Assembly (NCBI GenBank): GCA_028281705.1
Contig: JANQJH010000063.1
Span: forward strand, 1 to 60,330
From: Verrucomicrobiales bacterium
GTDB taxonomy: Bacteria; Verrucomicrobiota; Verrucomicrobiia; Verrucomicrobiales; DEV007
Direction: 5' to 3'
DNA: 60,330 nucleotides
In this document: in pieces, positions 8,950-18,387 of the stretch
Layout of the letters: every line of letters starts with the position of its first letter
Numbering within the stretch: position 1 is the stretch's first letter
Notes under the pieces: model-generated
Databases searched by the model: none
What the model saw: only the letters and a program-made list of their open reading frames with translations
What the model was told of the DNA's origin: nothing
Translations under genes and position numbers: made by a program

Positions 8950-11928
8950 TTAGTTACGTGTCAGTGCTTCGTCGAGATTGAGCATGAGCTGAGCCACGGC
9001 GGTCCAGGACGCCAGGGTCACAGGCGTCGTTTCAGACGGTAGAGGAAACTCACCGACTTCAAGATACTGGCCGGCACGATCCGGATCCTCGGAAAAGTAC
9101 CGCTCCTGTTCCGTCAACCATTTCTCGAGCATCGCCGTCTCGCGCTCAGTGGCCGGGCGTCCGGCCACCAGGCGATACCCCAGGTCAAAGCGCTCCCCGG
9201 TGGTCCCGTCAAAATCGAGAAGGCGTTGGGCCAGCAACCGGGCCGCTTCGACGAATTGGGGATCATTGAGCGTGACCAGTGCCTGCAGCGGCGTGTTCGT
9301 TCGCGGGCGTTCCAAAGCACACTTCTCACGCGACGGCGCATCGAAGATCATCATGTTAGGCATGGGCGCGGACCGTTTCCAATAGGTATAGAGGCTGCGC
9401 CGATAAAGCTTCTCACCGTCGTCTCGCCGGTAGCGAAGCCCTCCGTTAAGGGACACCTCGTTCCAGATGTTGGGCGGTTGATAGGGTTTCACCCCAGGTC
9501 CCCCGTGCCGCTCCACCAGCAGGCCGCTCACGGCCAGTGCCTGATCGCGCAAGAATTCCCCCTGAAGGCGAAAACGCGAGGCCCTGGCCAAGAGACGATT
9601 CTCCGGGTCGCGCTCCCGCAGCACCGGCAGGGACCGGGAAGACTGTCCATAGGCCGCCGAGAGCACGATCTGCCGAATCGTCCGTTTCACGTCCCACTCG
9701 GATTCGACAAAATCCACCGCCAACCAATCCAGCAGATCGAGATGACTCGGCCAGGCACCTTGATTCCCGAAGTCGCCCACGGTCTTGACGATCCCCTGCC
9801 CAAAAAGCATGGCCCAATAACGGTTCACCGCCACTCGCGCCGTCAACGGGTGATCTGGCCGCGTGAGCCACTGCGCCAGACCGAGGCGATTCGCAGGAGC
9901 CTCCGCGGGCAACTCGGGCAAGGCCTGGGGAACCCCTGGCTCAACCGGCTGATCTTTGCGGGGCTGATCATACTGGCCCCGGCTCAAAATGTAAGTCACG
10001 CGCGGCTTCTCTTTCTGATCTTCCATGATCATCGAGGTCGGCACCACATTGATCAAAGCCTTCTCCCGTTCCTTGATCTTGGCGATCGCTCCATCGAGTT
10101 CCTTCCCCTCCGGCCAAACCTCTTTGGAATAATGGGTCCTCAGTTTCTTCCGCTCCTCCTCCGTACACTCATTCAGCCCCCGCTCCGCCAGCTGCCGAAT
10201 GGACTTGGGATACCTCTCCGATTCCCACCGGAAGGCAAACCCGGCCGCCTGCGAGGCATTGACCACCTTGAGAAGCAACCAGTGTCGCCCCGGCTTCAAG
10301 GTGACGGGGACACGGTCTTGATCGAGCGCCGCCGAACGCTGCGCCTTATTCACGTGAAGTTCTTTCCCGTTGAGCCACACCTTGATCCCGTCGTCACTCC
10401 CTAACCAAATGGTACCCTTCAGCTCCCTGTCCGTCTCCACTTCCCGCCCCAGATAGCCGGCTCCGTTCTCCGGCAGCTTCAGGGAATGCACCTCCCCGTC
10501 CGGCCAAGTTTCGCCCTCGGACCATTTCAATCCTCCGTGAGCTTTCCTCGCGTTTTTCTTTCGCTCCTTCTCCGGTCCAAAATTCTTTCCCAGTGCCGTC
10601 TCGAAATCTCCACCGGAGAACGGACCTAACCAAGACCAGGAAGAAAACTCCGGCGGATCTCGCCGCGCTCCCTCCCGGACACCGGCAACCCAGGCTTCAA
10701 TCTCCGACTGAGGCGGAACCTCTTCCTCACGGCGTTTTTCCAAGACCTTCAATTCGCCGCGCACGCTGTCTAACTGTTTCTGCTGAGCCTCAGAGAAAAT
10801 CCGCACAATCGGAGCCTGATTGCCGTTGCGCGTCTGCATCCCCGGATCTGTCGTGTTGTTGAAATAGGCGAAGAACTCGTAGTACTCCTTCTGCGAAATG
10901 GGGTCGTACTTGTGATCATGACACTGACCGCATTCCATGCTCAGGGCCAACCACACGTTAGCCGTCGTTTTCACCCGATCGACGACATACTCCACCCGCA
11001 ACTCTTCCGCAATTGCTCCGCCCTCGTCGGAGGTCGCGTGATTGCGATTGAAGCCCGAGGCGATCCGTTGTTTCACCGTGGCATCCGGCAAGAGATCTCC
11101 CGCTAACTGCTCCACGGTGAAGTCGTCGAAGGGCTTGTTCGCGTTGTAAGCATCGATCAGCCAATCGCGCCAGGGCCACATGTCCCGATTGCCATCGGCG
11201 TGCATCACGCTGGAATCCCCGTAACGCGCCGCATCCATCCACGCCAGCGCCATGCGCTCGCCATAGCGGGAGGAAGCCAAGAGTCGATCCAACTCCCGCT
11301 CGGAAGCATTGAGATGTTCGCTCTCGACAAAGGCCGAGGTTTCCTCCGGCCTCGGCGGAAGCCCCGTGAGATCGAAACTCACCCGTCGCAGCCAAGTGGC
11401 CCGGTCCGCCGGCGGCGAGAATCCCAGGCCCTCCTCCTGCAAGCGTTTCTGGATGAAACGGTCCACCGCATTGTGCGACCTCCCCGCCCGCCGGGGTGAA
11501 ACCACCGGCAGAACCGAACGCGCTGGCGGAACAAACGCCCAATGATCCTCATACTGAGCACCCTCGGCGATCCACTGCCGAATCGTCTCCTTTTCCTTGG
11601 CCTCCAGCACCTTGTGCGAACCGGGAGGAGGCATCACTTCCTCCGGATCCTCGGAGAAAATGCGCTCCAAAAGGAGGCTCTGGTCGATATTCTGCAAATC
11701 GATGACCCGGGCCCCGTCCCGCTCGGCCAGGGCGGATTCCCGCTCATCCAACCGCAGCCCAGCCTTGCGCTCGTGCTCATCGGGCCCGTGACAGGCGAAA
11801 CAATTCTGCGACAGGATGGGCCGGATTTCGCGATTGAAACCAATACCCTCTCCCTTTCCCTCGCCGGCTGAAAACCAGAAAAAGAGGGGAAATACAAGCA
11901 ATGCAGCCGCTCCGGAAAGGTGATTCAT
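8950..11928 (-). CDS. Planctomycete-type cytochrome c domain protein (PSCyt1-DUF1549-DUF1553)
   Basis: Secreted multidomain protein of 992 residues. The ATG at 11928 starts a signal peptide; a TTG four codons upstream is the only close alternative. Domain order: PSCyt1 haem-binding region with a single CxxCH ([15 protein letters not shown], about residues 45-60); DUF1549 at about 135-350 ([61 protein letters not shown]); an inserted beta-rich segment at about 420-590 with a lectin-like look ([15 protein letters not shown]); DUF1553 at about 660-930 ([51 protein letters not shown]). The architecture is characteristic of Planctomycetes and Verrucomicrobia and usually pairs with DUF1501, as here. 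Confidence 0.95.
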   Translation of the reverse strand: MNHLSGAAALLVFPLFFWFSAGEGKGEGIGFNREIRPILSQNCFACHGPDEHERKAGLRLDERESALAERDGARVIDLQNIDQSLLLERIFSEDPEEVMPPPGSHKVLEAKEKETIRQWIAEGAQYEDHWAFVPPARSVLPVVSPRRAGRSHNAVDRFIQKRLQEEGLGFSPPADRATWLRRVSFDLTGLPPRPEETSAFVESEHLNASERELDRLLASSRYGERMALAWMDAARYGDSSVMHADGNRDMWPWRDWLIDAYNANKPFDDFTVEQLAGDLLPDATVKQRIASGFNRNHATSDEGGAIAEELRVEYVVDRVKTTANVWLALSMECGQCHDHKYDPISQKEYYEFFAYFNNTTDPGMQTRNGNQAPIVRIFSEAQQKQLDSVRGELKVLEKRREEEVPPQSEIEAWVAGVREGARRDPPEFSSWSWLGPFSGGDFETALGKNFGPEKERKKNARKAHGGLKWSEGETWPDGEVHSLKLPENGAGYLGREVETDRELKGTIWLGSDDGIKVWLNGKELHVNKAQRSAALDQDRVPVTLKPGRHWLLLKVVNASQAAGFAFRWESERYPKSIRQLAERGLNECTEEERKKLRTHYSKEVWPEGKELDGAIAKIKEREKALINVVPTSMIMEDQKEKPRVTYILSRGQYDQPRKDQPVEPGVPQALPELPAEAPANRLGLAQWLTRPDHPLTARVAVNRYWAMLFGQGIVKTVGDFGNQGAWPSHLDLLDWLAVDFVESEWDVKRTIRQIVLSAAYGQSSRSLPVLRERDPENRLLARASRFRLQGEFLRDQALAVSGLLVERHGGPGVKPYQPPNIWNEVSLNGGLRYRRDDGEKLYRRSLYTYWKRSAPMPNMMIFDAPSREKCALERPRTNTPLQALVTLNDPQFVEAARLLAQRLLDFDGTTGERFDLGYRLVAGRPATERETAMLEKWLTEQERYFSEDPDRAGQYLEVGEFPLPSETTPVTLASWTAVAQLMLNLDEALTRN

Positions 11929-12114
11929 AGACGATTTCAACCCCCTTTATCCACCGAAGAGGCAAGGAATCAAGGAAAACACCGTCTCCGTCCGGTCTCA
12001 TCGCCTTCGATCGTTCCTGCCGGCACCATTTGCCCTCAAGCGTCATCGTCGCGCGTTCCGTAGAGGAAGCGATATGGCTTCCCCCTCCAACGACCCTCAC
12101 GCTTTCCAATTCGG

Positions 12115-13494
12115 TTACCGGAAGATGGATCGCAAGTCCTTGATCAATCCCTCGGCCGAATCTTTCACCGCCTTGATGTCGATGTCAGGCAACTGATCGG
12201 AAAAGGCAACCTTGGGCTGACCGATATCCCCTTTCGTCACCAGCTTGAGCGTGAATCGGCCATCCTCGAGAAAGTGATCACCGATCAGACGCTTGAAGGT
12301 ATCCGGCGGCAGAAAGCGCACCTTCTTGCCGATGTATTTGTCCACGCTGCCCAAAACGCCATCGGTGATCACCGGCCCCGCCGTGAGCTTGGAGTGAAAT
12401 TCATGAAAGTTGTCCTCACTCTCATACCAACTGTCTCTCCCTAGGGCCAACTGATAGTTCCCGAAGTCAAACACCGCATCCTCCGCGAGCACGAAGAGAT
12501 GATCCTTGTAGCGGCCCTTGAGTGAAGCCTGCTGCGCCAGGTTTCCTGCCAGTTTCACATTCTCCAGTGAAATCCCGTACTTTTCCAGATCGCCCAGCTT
12601 CTCCACCACCGCGTCGAGCAACGGCGCTGTCTCGATGGACGACTCCGGTAGCACATCGATCTGAAATTGCACTTCCGGCTCGATCTTTCTCGTCTTGGGG
12701 TCCACCGGTTTGATCGACCCGGCACCGCGCAAGACCATTTTGCCGTAATGGCGGTCTTTCTCCCGGTGGTCGAAGGCCACTCGAGCGTTCAAGGCGATGT
12801 CGGCATGATTCGCCTCTTCCAGGTTTCCCGGAGAAATGGCCACATTGGTGAGATCGACGTCGACCTCGTGCCACGTGATCCGTGTCTTCTTCTCCACCAA
12901 CTCCATGACCAACTTGAAATCCTCCAGCCGGGCGCTCCGCATCGTCGCGGGTACTTTCAACCGGTCAATCGTGTCGTCGTCCTCCTCATCTTCGTCATCC
13001 TTCTTACCCTCTCTCTCCTCGTCATCGCCATCTCCCTCGGCCTTGGGTTTGCGGTCCGGTTTATCGAAGAGAATCTCCAGCGAATCATCCCCCTCTTCGG
13101 GCTTGATCATGGTCGCCGCCACCTCCGTCCCCACGAGTTCCTGCACATGAATTCTCCCCACCAGCAGATGGAAGAACGAAACCGCCAGCGACAGTTTCTT
13201 CGCCGTGACTTGGGGATTCTCCAGCGGCGGGCGATCGGCTAGGGGAATCTGGTTTCGAGCCTGGTCGTCGCGTTCCCCCAGTGCCAAATCATGAATCACC
13301 AGCCTCGCCGGCTGACTGAAGAGAGAGAGATCGACCGACCCGATCGCGGCCCGGCAATTCAGCCTTTTCTCGATCTTTCTCACGAGGCGCTCAGGCTGGA
13401 AAAAGACGTTAGCCGCGAGGAAGAGAAGAGCGATTCCCGCTGTTCCGATTCCCACTCCAATGAGGACTAGACGGCGAATCCACGGTTTCATCAT
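12115..13494 (-). CDS. AsmA-like envelope protein
   Basis: A 459-residue protein anchored by one N-terminal membrane helix (about residues 8-30, LVLIGVGIGTAGIALLFLAA) and otherwise extracytoplasmic. The sequence after the helix (NVFFQPERLVRKIEKRLNCRAAIGSVDLSLFSQPARLVIHDL) is the typical AsmA/DUF748-like opening of proteins that form long beta-grooves and are thought to move or organise lipids between membranes. Residues about 150-180 are an unusual acidic low-complexity insert of alternating D, E and K. The ATG at 13494 (MMKPWIRR) is preferred over a GTG 17 codons upstream because the helix follows directly. It stands alone, divergent from the gene at 13592. Confidence 0.7.
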   Translation of the reverse strand: MMKPWIRRLVLIGVGIGTAGIALLFLAANVFFQPERLVRKIEKRLNCRAAIGSVDLSLFSQPARLVIHDLALGERDDQARNQIPLADRPPLENPQVTAKKLSLAVSFFHLLVGRIHVQELVGTEVAATMIKPEEGDDSLEILFDKPDRKPKAEGDGDDEEREGKKDDEDEEDDDTIDRLKVPATMRSARLEDFKLVMELVEKKTRITWHEVDVDLTNVAISPGNLEEANHADIALNARVAFDHREKDRHYGKMVLRGAGSIKPVDPKTRKIEPEVQFQIDVLPESSIETAPLLDAVVEKLGDLEKYGISLENVKLAGNLAQQASLKGRYKDHLFVLAEDAVFDFGNYQLALGRDSWYESEDNFHEFHSKLTAGPVITDGVLGSVDKYIGKKVRFLPPDTFKRLIGDHFLEDGRFTLKLVTKGDIGQPKVAFSDQLPDIDIKAVKDSAEGLIKDLRSIFR

Positions 13495-13591
13495 TCGCCA
13501 CGATGGAACACGAGCGACGCGGTGGCGAGCGCCATTTCGCCCCACCCGCTTCTGGGTTTGATTTTTTGAGCGAAGTCATCAAGCTAGCCCC

Positions 13592-14677
13592 ATGATGAAA
13601 TCCCCTCCCCCGACACCCGGCCGCTGGACCGCCATTCTGGCCCTGGCCCTCTCGTTGGCTTCGGCCTCGGCCCAAGAGTGGACCGAGGTCAAAGACAACA
13701 AGGGCCGCAAGCTCACCGTCAAGATCGAGAAAGTCGAAGGGGACAAGGTCACCTTTTCCACCAAGAACGGGAAATCCTACACCTACGCCATCACCAAGTT
13801 CAGCGTGACGGATCAGCTCACCCTTCGGCGGTGGAAGCCATCGGCCAGCAGCGCAAGCCCGGTGAAAGAGGATTCCAAGGTCGAAGAGATCAGCTCGTCC
13901 GACACCGCGAGCGTTTTTCGCACGAAACACTTTGAATTCGACATCGTCGGCAACGCCCAAAAAGGCCAGGTGGCCGCCTTCGCTCCGATCTTCGAAGCCG
14001 TGCATTGGTCCTTCTCCAGCCTGCCCGTGAGTCTCGAGCCCAAGCCCAAAGAGTCTCACTTCAAGGTGAAACTCTACGTCTCCGAGTCCGATTTCGAGAT
14101 CTCCTCGCAAGAGACCTTGGCCCCGGATCAGCCCGCGGTCTACAACCTGGACAAGGACATGTTGATCGCTCCCATGGAGAGGCTCAGACAGTCTCCGGCT
14201 CTGATCCGGGAGATCGCCTTTTTCATGTTGGGCGATCGACTCACCACTCTCCCTCCGTGGCTCGCCGTCGGCATCACCGAATACGTCGCCGCAGCCCCCT
14301 ATCGCAGTCACGGTCTCGACTTCGAAGACCCGCTGGCCAACATGGTCGCCTACCTGGACACGTCCTACGGCCTGTCTAACAAGACGCTCCCCATGCTCAG
14401 CCCCGTCACGGTCATGGGACTCGATTACGGCGCCCTCCGAGGCACGGGTCTCGACGGCAACAAGAGCCGCTCATCCACTCTGCTGACATTTTATTATTTT
14501 GCCCACTTGGATCGCGACGGCAAAGGCCTCACCGACTACATGCGCGCCCTCCGCGCGAAAACGGCGCCGGACGAAGCCCTGGCTCTACTAGCCAACGGCC
14601 GCGAGTCTCTCCAGATCGAGGACCAACTCAAAATCGCTTACGTGCCGAAGAAACTCCGGGTCGCCTACATCAAGTAG
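13592..14677 (+). CDS. Secreted SHD1-like protein with a degenerate metallopeptidase domain
   Basis: A 361-residue protein with a signal peptide ending near residue 27 (LALALSLASASAQ). Residues about 28-80 resemble the SHD1-type module often seen in planctomycete and verrucomicrobial exoproteins (WTEVKDNKGRKLTVKIEKVEGDKVTF). The rest follows the layout of secreted gluzincin-like peptidases (DUF1570-like), in which HExxH is followed by PPWLAxGxxEY. Here the first motif reads R206-E-I-A-F210, so both zinc-ligand histidines are missing, while PPWLAVGITEY with E230 remains. It is therefore probably a non-catalytic binding protein. The nearest minus-strand gene is divergent; no operon partner follows. 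Confidence 0.72.
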   Translation: MMKSPPPTPGRWTAILALALSLASASAQEWTEVKDNKGRKLTVKIEKVEGDKVTFSTKNGKSYTYAITKFSVTDQLTLRRWKPSASSASPVKEDSKVEEISSSDTASVFRTKHFEFDIVGNAQKGQVAAFAPIFEAVHWSFSSLPVSLEPKPKESHFKVKLYVSESDFEISSQETLAPDQPAVYNLDKDMLIAPMERLRQSPALIREIAFFMLGDRLTTLPPWLAVGITEYVAAAPYRSHGLDFEDPLANMVAYLDTSYGLSNKTLPMLSPVTVMGLDYGALRGTGLDGNKSRSSTLLTFYYFAHLDRDGKGLTDYMRALRAKTAPDEALALLANGRESLQIEDQLKIAYVPKKLRVAYIK

Positions 14678-14768
14678 CCAGGCCGCCCAGCCCGCTTCAA
14701 TTGACTAACCGACTACGCATGGCCCGGTAGTCTCACGCGCCGTCTCTTCGTTTTCCCGCACAAACGAA

Positions 14769-15497
14769 CTAGGGATGAAACTCTGGCACCGCTAGGCGGC
14801 GCCGGCCTTCGATCATGTCTCCCGCGTAGGCCGCCACGCGATCGACGATGCGCTCGTAAAAGGCCGCGCCCTTCTCCGCCGTCGCCATCGCCGGAGCCGG
14901 ATCCGGCTGATCTTTCCACACGTCCCGGCGAACATTTTCCGGGAAGAGTTCGAGGGCCATGGAGGTCTCAAACTCCTGGGCATGGCCCGGCAGATCCTCC
15001 GGCAAACGCGTGCCGCTTTCCAGGAGTTCCACTGCGTCCTCCCGCGTGAGAACATTCCAGTAAGGGAGAAAGTGCAAGTTGATCTGATACTTGCGCAGCA
15101 ACTGATCCCAGACCGCGTCGCTCGCCGCGATGTTTCCCCCGTGCCCGTTGAGAACGAGCACATTCTCAAAACCGGCACGCACGAGGGAATCGACCAGATC
15201 CGAGAGCACCATGAGAAAGGTGCCAGGCTGAAGGTTGAGCGTACCCCGATGAATCATGTGATGCTCGCTGATTCCGGCCATGAGGGCCTCCGCCACCAAG
15301 GCTCGGGGCGCCAATCGGCGGGCCACCCCACCCGCCACCAAGCGAGCACTCCGCCAGTCGTGTTCCATCGCCAGATGCTCCAAATGCTGTTCCATTGCGG
15401 CCACCGGAAGGATGGCCAACTTCAATTCGCCCGCATCCATGCGGTTGCGAAACTCACGGCGGGTCAATTTGCCTAACCAAATCTCTTCTTCATTCAT
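14769..15497 (-). CDS. Creatininase family protein
   Basis: Metal-dependent amidohydrolase of 242 residues, close to the usual size of the creatininase/MftE/FAPy-deformylase family. Visible landmarks: LPVAAMEQHLEHLAMEHDW (Glu, His and Asp ligands), SEHHMIHRGTLNL, VLVLNGHGGN, and the late HAQEFETS motif. Family members open cyclic amides (creatinine) or process riboflavin and mycofactocin precursors; the precise substrate here cannot be deduced. The start overlaps the stop of the upstream peptidoglycan-binding gene (ATGA), so translation is probably coupled and the two are in one operon. Confidence 0.9.
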   Translation of the reverse strand: MNEEEIWLGKLTRREFRNRMDAGELKLAILPVAAMEQHLEHLAMEHDWRSARLVAGGVARRLAPRALVAEALMAGISEHHMIHRGTLNLQPGTFLMVLSDLVDSLVRAGFENVLVLNGHGGNIAASDAVWDQLLRKYQINLHFLPYWNVLTREDAVELLESGTRLPEDLPGHAQEFETSMALELFPENVRRDVWKDQPDPAPAMATAEKGAAFYERIVDRVAAYAGDMIEGRRRLAVPEFHP

Positions 15498-16444
15498 GGA
15501 GTGATGGAATCGTCTTTCCCCGAATCATTCGCTTCTCCCTCATCGGAAGGCGCCGGACTGAGCCGGGCAACGATGGCTGAAGCCAGCTCAGGATCCATGG
15601 CATCCCCACCTTCCAGCTGGGCCGCCGCGCGAAAGGCGTCGAGCGCTCCCAAAGTCCGATTGCCAAAGACACCGTCGATCTTTCCCCCGTAATAGCCCTC
15701 CTCGCGGAGGAATCTCTGCAGCGCCTTTTTTGTCCGCCACCCATTGAGGCCATCAATCTCCCCCTCGTAGAGCCCCACTTTGAGCAACTCTTCTTGAATC
15801 GTCTTGATCGCCTTCACCGTCCGTTTGCGCGCCTCATCGGCCGCCGAGAGTTCGCGGCGAAAGGCGGCATGTTGTCTGCTATCGCCTCGCAGAAACTCCT
15901 CAAAGCGCTCCGGCAACTCCGATCGCAAGACATCGTCATATTGGTAAAAAATGAAAAACGTGCGGGCCGAGTGACTGACCACCCAGGTGAACGACGCTGC
16001 TCCCTCATCAAACGTCTGCAGGGGATGAAGATCCCTCCAATGCCCCAGGGGAAATCCCTCCGCCAGAGGAAGGGGCCCATCCTCACCAAAGGTCAGCGCA
16101 TCCAGTCCGATGCGTTCACGCTCCCCGTTCGGCCCGGGAAGCTCACTGTGAAAGCTCCCACGCTGGAGATGAACGACCCCCTCTTGCTCATAGCGCACCG
16201 CCGGACTCCAGTGGACCTCCCAACCGTGATCCCCCAGGATTGTACCAAAGACGCGCAACTGCTTGAGCGCCGACTGATCACCCTCCGCCAGATCGGGCAA
16301 AACGGATTCACCGGCATCCGCCCCCGCACTCCGCAACCGCTCGAGACGCAGGATCAGAATGACGATGACGACAAAGAGTACCGCAATAACTCCCAGAGAA
16401 ATGGCGAGGAATCGCTTGGCCGGAAGCTGTTCACGAGCGAGCAC
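15494..16444 (-). CDS. Membrane-anchored peptidoglycan-binding-like protein
   Basis: A 316-residue protein with a cytoplasmic basic N-terminus and one membrane helix (about residues 12-32). The middle part is unrecognised. Residues about 215-280 contain two PG_binding_1-like repeats: IQEELLKVGLYEGEIDGLNGWRTKKALQRF and FLREEGYYGGKIDGVFGNRTLGALDAF. Such domains normally bind cell-wall peptidoglycan or act as general scaffolds. GTG is used as start because no closer ATG precedes the membrane helix. It lies 38 bp after the lipoprotein gene and overlaps the creatininase gene by 4 bp, making a three-gene minus-strand operon. Confidence 0.75.
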   Translation of the reverse strand: MLAREQLPAKRFLAISLGVIAVLFVVIVILILRLERLRSAGADAGESVLPDLAEGDQSALKQLRVFGTILGDHGWEVHWSPAVRYEQEGVVHLQRGSFHSELPGPNGERERIGLDALTFGEDGPLPLAEGFPLGHWRDLHPLQTFDEGAASFTWVVSHSARTFFIFYQYDDVLRSELPERFEEFLRGDSRQHAAFRRELSAADEARKRTVKAIKTIQEELLKVGLYEGEIDGLNGWRTKKALQRFLREEGYYGGKIDGVFGNRTLGALDAFRAAAQLEGGDAMDPELASAIVARLSPAPSDEGEANDSGKDDSITP

Positions 16445-16482
16445 GGCCTCAACCTAGCACCAAACGGGGCAAATCCCAAGCG

Positions 16483-16971
16483 CTACCCGCCTAACAAAAC
16501 CGGATCGAGGGAATCCTCCGTCCGGGCACTCGCTTGTGGCAATGGAAGAGGCTGCAACGCCGGCTGGGATTCCAGGTATCCCTCGTCAAGATCCTCCTCG
16601 TCCGTCAAGTCACGCAGATTCACACTCATGACGCTCCCCAGTTGCCCGCTCGTGAGCTGCACATCCGCCCACTCCCCGTCGCGACGCTTCACCACCACAT
16701 AGGCTTGGCTCTTCAGCATGCCCACCGGAATCATGCTCGCATCGTCCGGATGCTCGACAAAAAAGAAACAGGCCTGCCGCGTGCGCGCATAGAGGGCGTT
16801 TTCCGGCAGGGGATGAACCACCAACTGTTCCCGAATGCGTTCAATTTCCTTGGCACTCAGCGGCAATCGATCCGAGGCCCCGTTTCGTCCGCTGCTCAAG
16901 TGCGTACAGCCGGCAGTCAACCCGGCCACCAGGAGAATAACCGCCAACGCCAGTCGAGAGAGCCCGTTCAT
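16483..16971 (-). CDS. Small lipoprotein of unknown function
   Basis: A 162-residue predicted lipoprotein. The ATG at 16971 opens a signal peptide with a clear lipobox (LVAGLTAGC, Cys about residue 21); the longer in-frame extension upstream runs antisense to the dgt gene and is Arg/Gly/Ser-rich, so it is not real. The mature part contains an SH3-like sounding segment (QAYVVVKRRDGEWADVQLTSGQLGSV) that may be a small beta-barrel. It is the first gene of an operon with the peptidoglycan-binding protein and creatininase-family genes, and is divergent from dgt (113 bp between starts). Confidence 0.72.
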   Translation of the reverse strand: MNGLSRLALAVILLVAGLTAGCTHLSSGRNGASDRLPLSAKEIERIREQLVVHPLPENALYARTRQACFFFVEHPDDASMIPVGMLKSQAYVVVKRRDGEWADVQLTSGQLGSVMSVNLRDLTDEEDLDEGYLESQPALQPLPLPQASARTEDSLDPVLLGG

Positions 16972-17084
16972 TGTCCTCTGAAGCGTCACGTGCCGAATCT
17001 TTCGCCTGAGAAATGAACCTGCAAGCGCGAATTCCTCCCTTTCCTCGTTGCGCGCCCGTCTGGGCACCTCTACGACATCGATGA

Positions 17085-18380
17085 ATGACGATGACCAACC
17101 GGTTCTACCAGGATTTCGATCGGGAAACCGCCTCCGGCTACCCCAGGCCGGACGACTACCGCACGCCATTTCAGGTCGATCGGGACCGCATCCTCTACAC
17201 CTCGGCCTTCCGCCGCCTCCAGAGCAAAACGCAGGTGTTCCTCTCCGGCGAGTACGATTTTTACCGTACCCGCCTGACCCACTCCCTCGAAGTGGCCCAA
17301 ATCGGGCGCTCCATCTGCCAGTACCTCCAGCAGACGAGCGAGCCCCTGGGAGCGGACTTTCACATCGACCCCGATCTTGTCGAGGCCGCCTGTCTCTCAC
17401 ACGACTTGGGGCACCCCCCGTTTGGTCACAGCGGTGAACGCACGCTGCACAACTGGATGGAGCCCTACGGCGGCTTCGAGGGCAATGCCCAAACCCTCCG
17501 CATGCTGACGGAGACCATTTACGCCGATCCACGGGATGGCAATCGGACCGGGATGAGACCCACCCGCGCCTTTCTCGATAGCATTCTCAAATACAAAGCC
17601 TTCTTCTCCGAGACCCCGGGAGCGCGAAATCACTTCCTCTACGACGCGCAGGAATCCTGCCTCGCCTTCGTCTTCGGGAACACCTGGAAGGACGTCAAAG
17701 CCCGTTGGCCGGCAGCGGCACGCAACGAGCTGCGTTCCATCGAATGCCAAATCATGGATTGGGCGGACGACACCGCCTACAGCCTGAACGATCTCGTTGA
17801 CGGGATCAATGTCAGTTTTCTTTCCATCGAGCAGATCGAGCGCTGGGCCAGTGACGAGACCCTCAATCCCACCGAAAGCCAGCATCTTGAGACCCTCTTG
17901 ACCGCCATCCGCGACCAGCGCACGGAACGCGTGCTGGGGCGAAAAATTGGATCCTTCATCGCCGCCTGCGATCTGGCAGAGGCCGAAGATGATCCGCTGG
18001 CCGCTCTTTCCAACCGATATCGCTATCGGCTCACCATTGCGCCCGAGGTCCGGGAGGAGGCCAATCTTTACAAACGGCTCGCTCTCAATGTCGTCTTCCG
18101 TTCCCAACAACTCCAGCAACTGGATTTCAAGGGCGACCTCATTCTCCGGAATTTGTTAGACGTCCTCGCAAAACACTATCTCGACCCCTCGCAGCCGCCC
18201 CCGACACCGCTTCGTCTCTTGCCTCCCCTCGTGGAGAAACTCCTCACCCCCCTGGAAAGCCCTCATTTGCGAGCGAGAATCCTCTGTGACTACGTGGCCA
18301 ACATGACCGATGGTTTCGCCACCCGCACCTACAAGCGACTCTACGACGCCGAGTTCGGATCCATTGTCGATCTCGTGTGA
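17085..18380 (+). CDS. dgt: Deoxyguanosinetriphosphate triphosphohydrolase (dGTPase)
   Basis: Cytosolic HD-superfamily dNTP triphosphohydrolase that splits dGTP into deoxyguanosine and triphosphate, affecting dNTP pools and phage replication. The 431 residues show the full family pattern: FQVDRDRILYTSAFRRLQSKTQVF, RTRLTHSLEVAQIGR with metal ligand H66, SHDLGHPPFGHSGE with H106-D107, and MDWADDTAYSLNDLVDGI supplying the last Asp. Length fits the type-1/type-2 dGTPase-like group rather than the longer E. coli enzyme. An ATG four bases upstream is out of frame; the one chosen gives MTMTNRFYQDFD. It ends 7 bp from the convergent sulfatase. Confidence 0.95.
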   Translation: MTMTNRFYQDFDRETASGYPRPDDYRTPFQVDRDRILYTSAFRRLQSKTQVFLSGEYDFYRTRLTHSLEVAQIGRSICQYLQQTSEPLGADFHIDPDLVEAACLSHDLGHPPFGHSGERTLHNWMEPYGGFEGNAQTLRMLTETIYADPRDGNRTGMRPTRAFLDSILKYKAFFSETPGARNHFLYDAQESCLAFVFGNTWKDVKARWPAAARNELRSIECQIMDWADDTAYSLNDLVDGINVSFLSIEQIERWASDETLNPTESQHLETLLTAIRDQRTERVLGRKIGSFIAACDLAEAEDDPLAALSNRYRYRLTIAPEVREEANLYKRLALNVVFRSQQLQQLDFKGDLILRNLLDVLAKHYLDPSQPPPTPLRLLPPLVEKLLTPLESPHLRARILCDYVANMTDGFATRTYKRLYDAEFGSIVDLV

Positions 18381-18387
18381 GCGCTAA

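Noticed and set aside
9226..10404. 392-residue forward open frame opposite the PSD1 gene
   Set aside because: Antisense to a well-supported gene and without family features.
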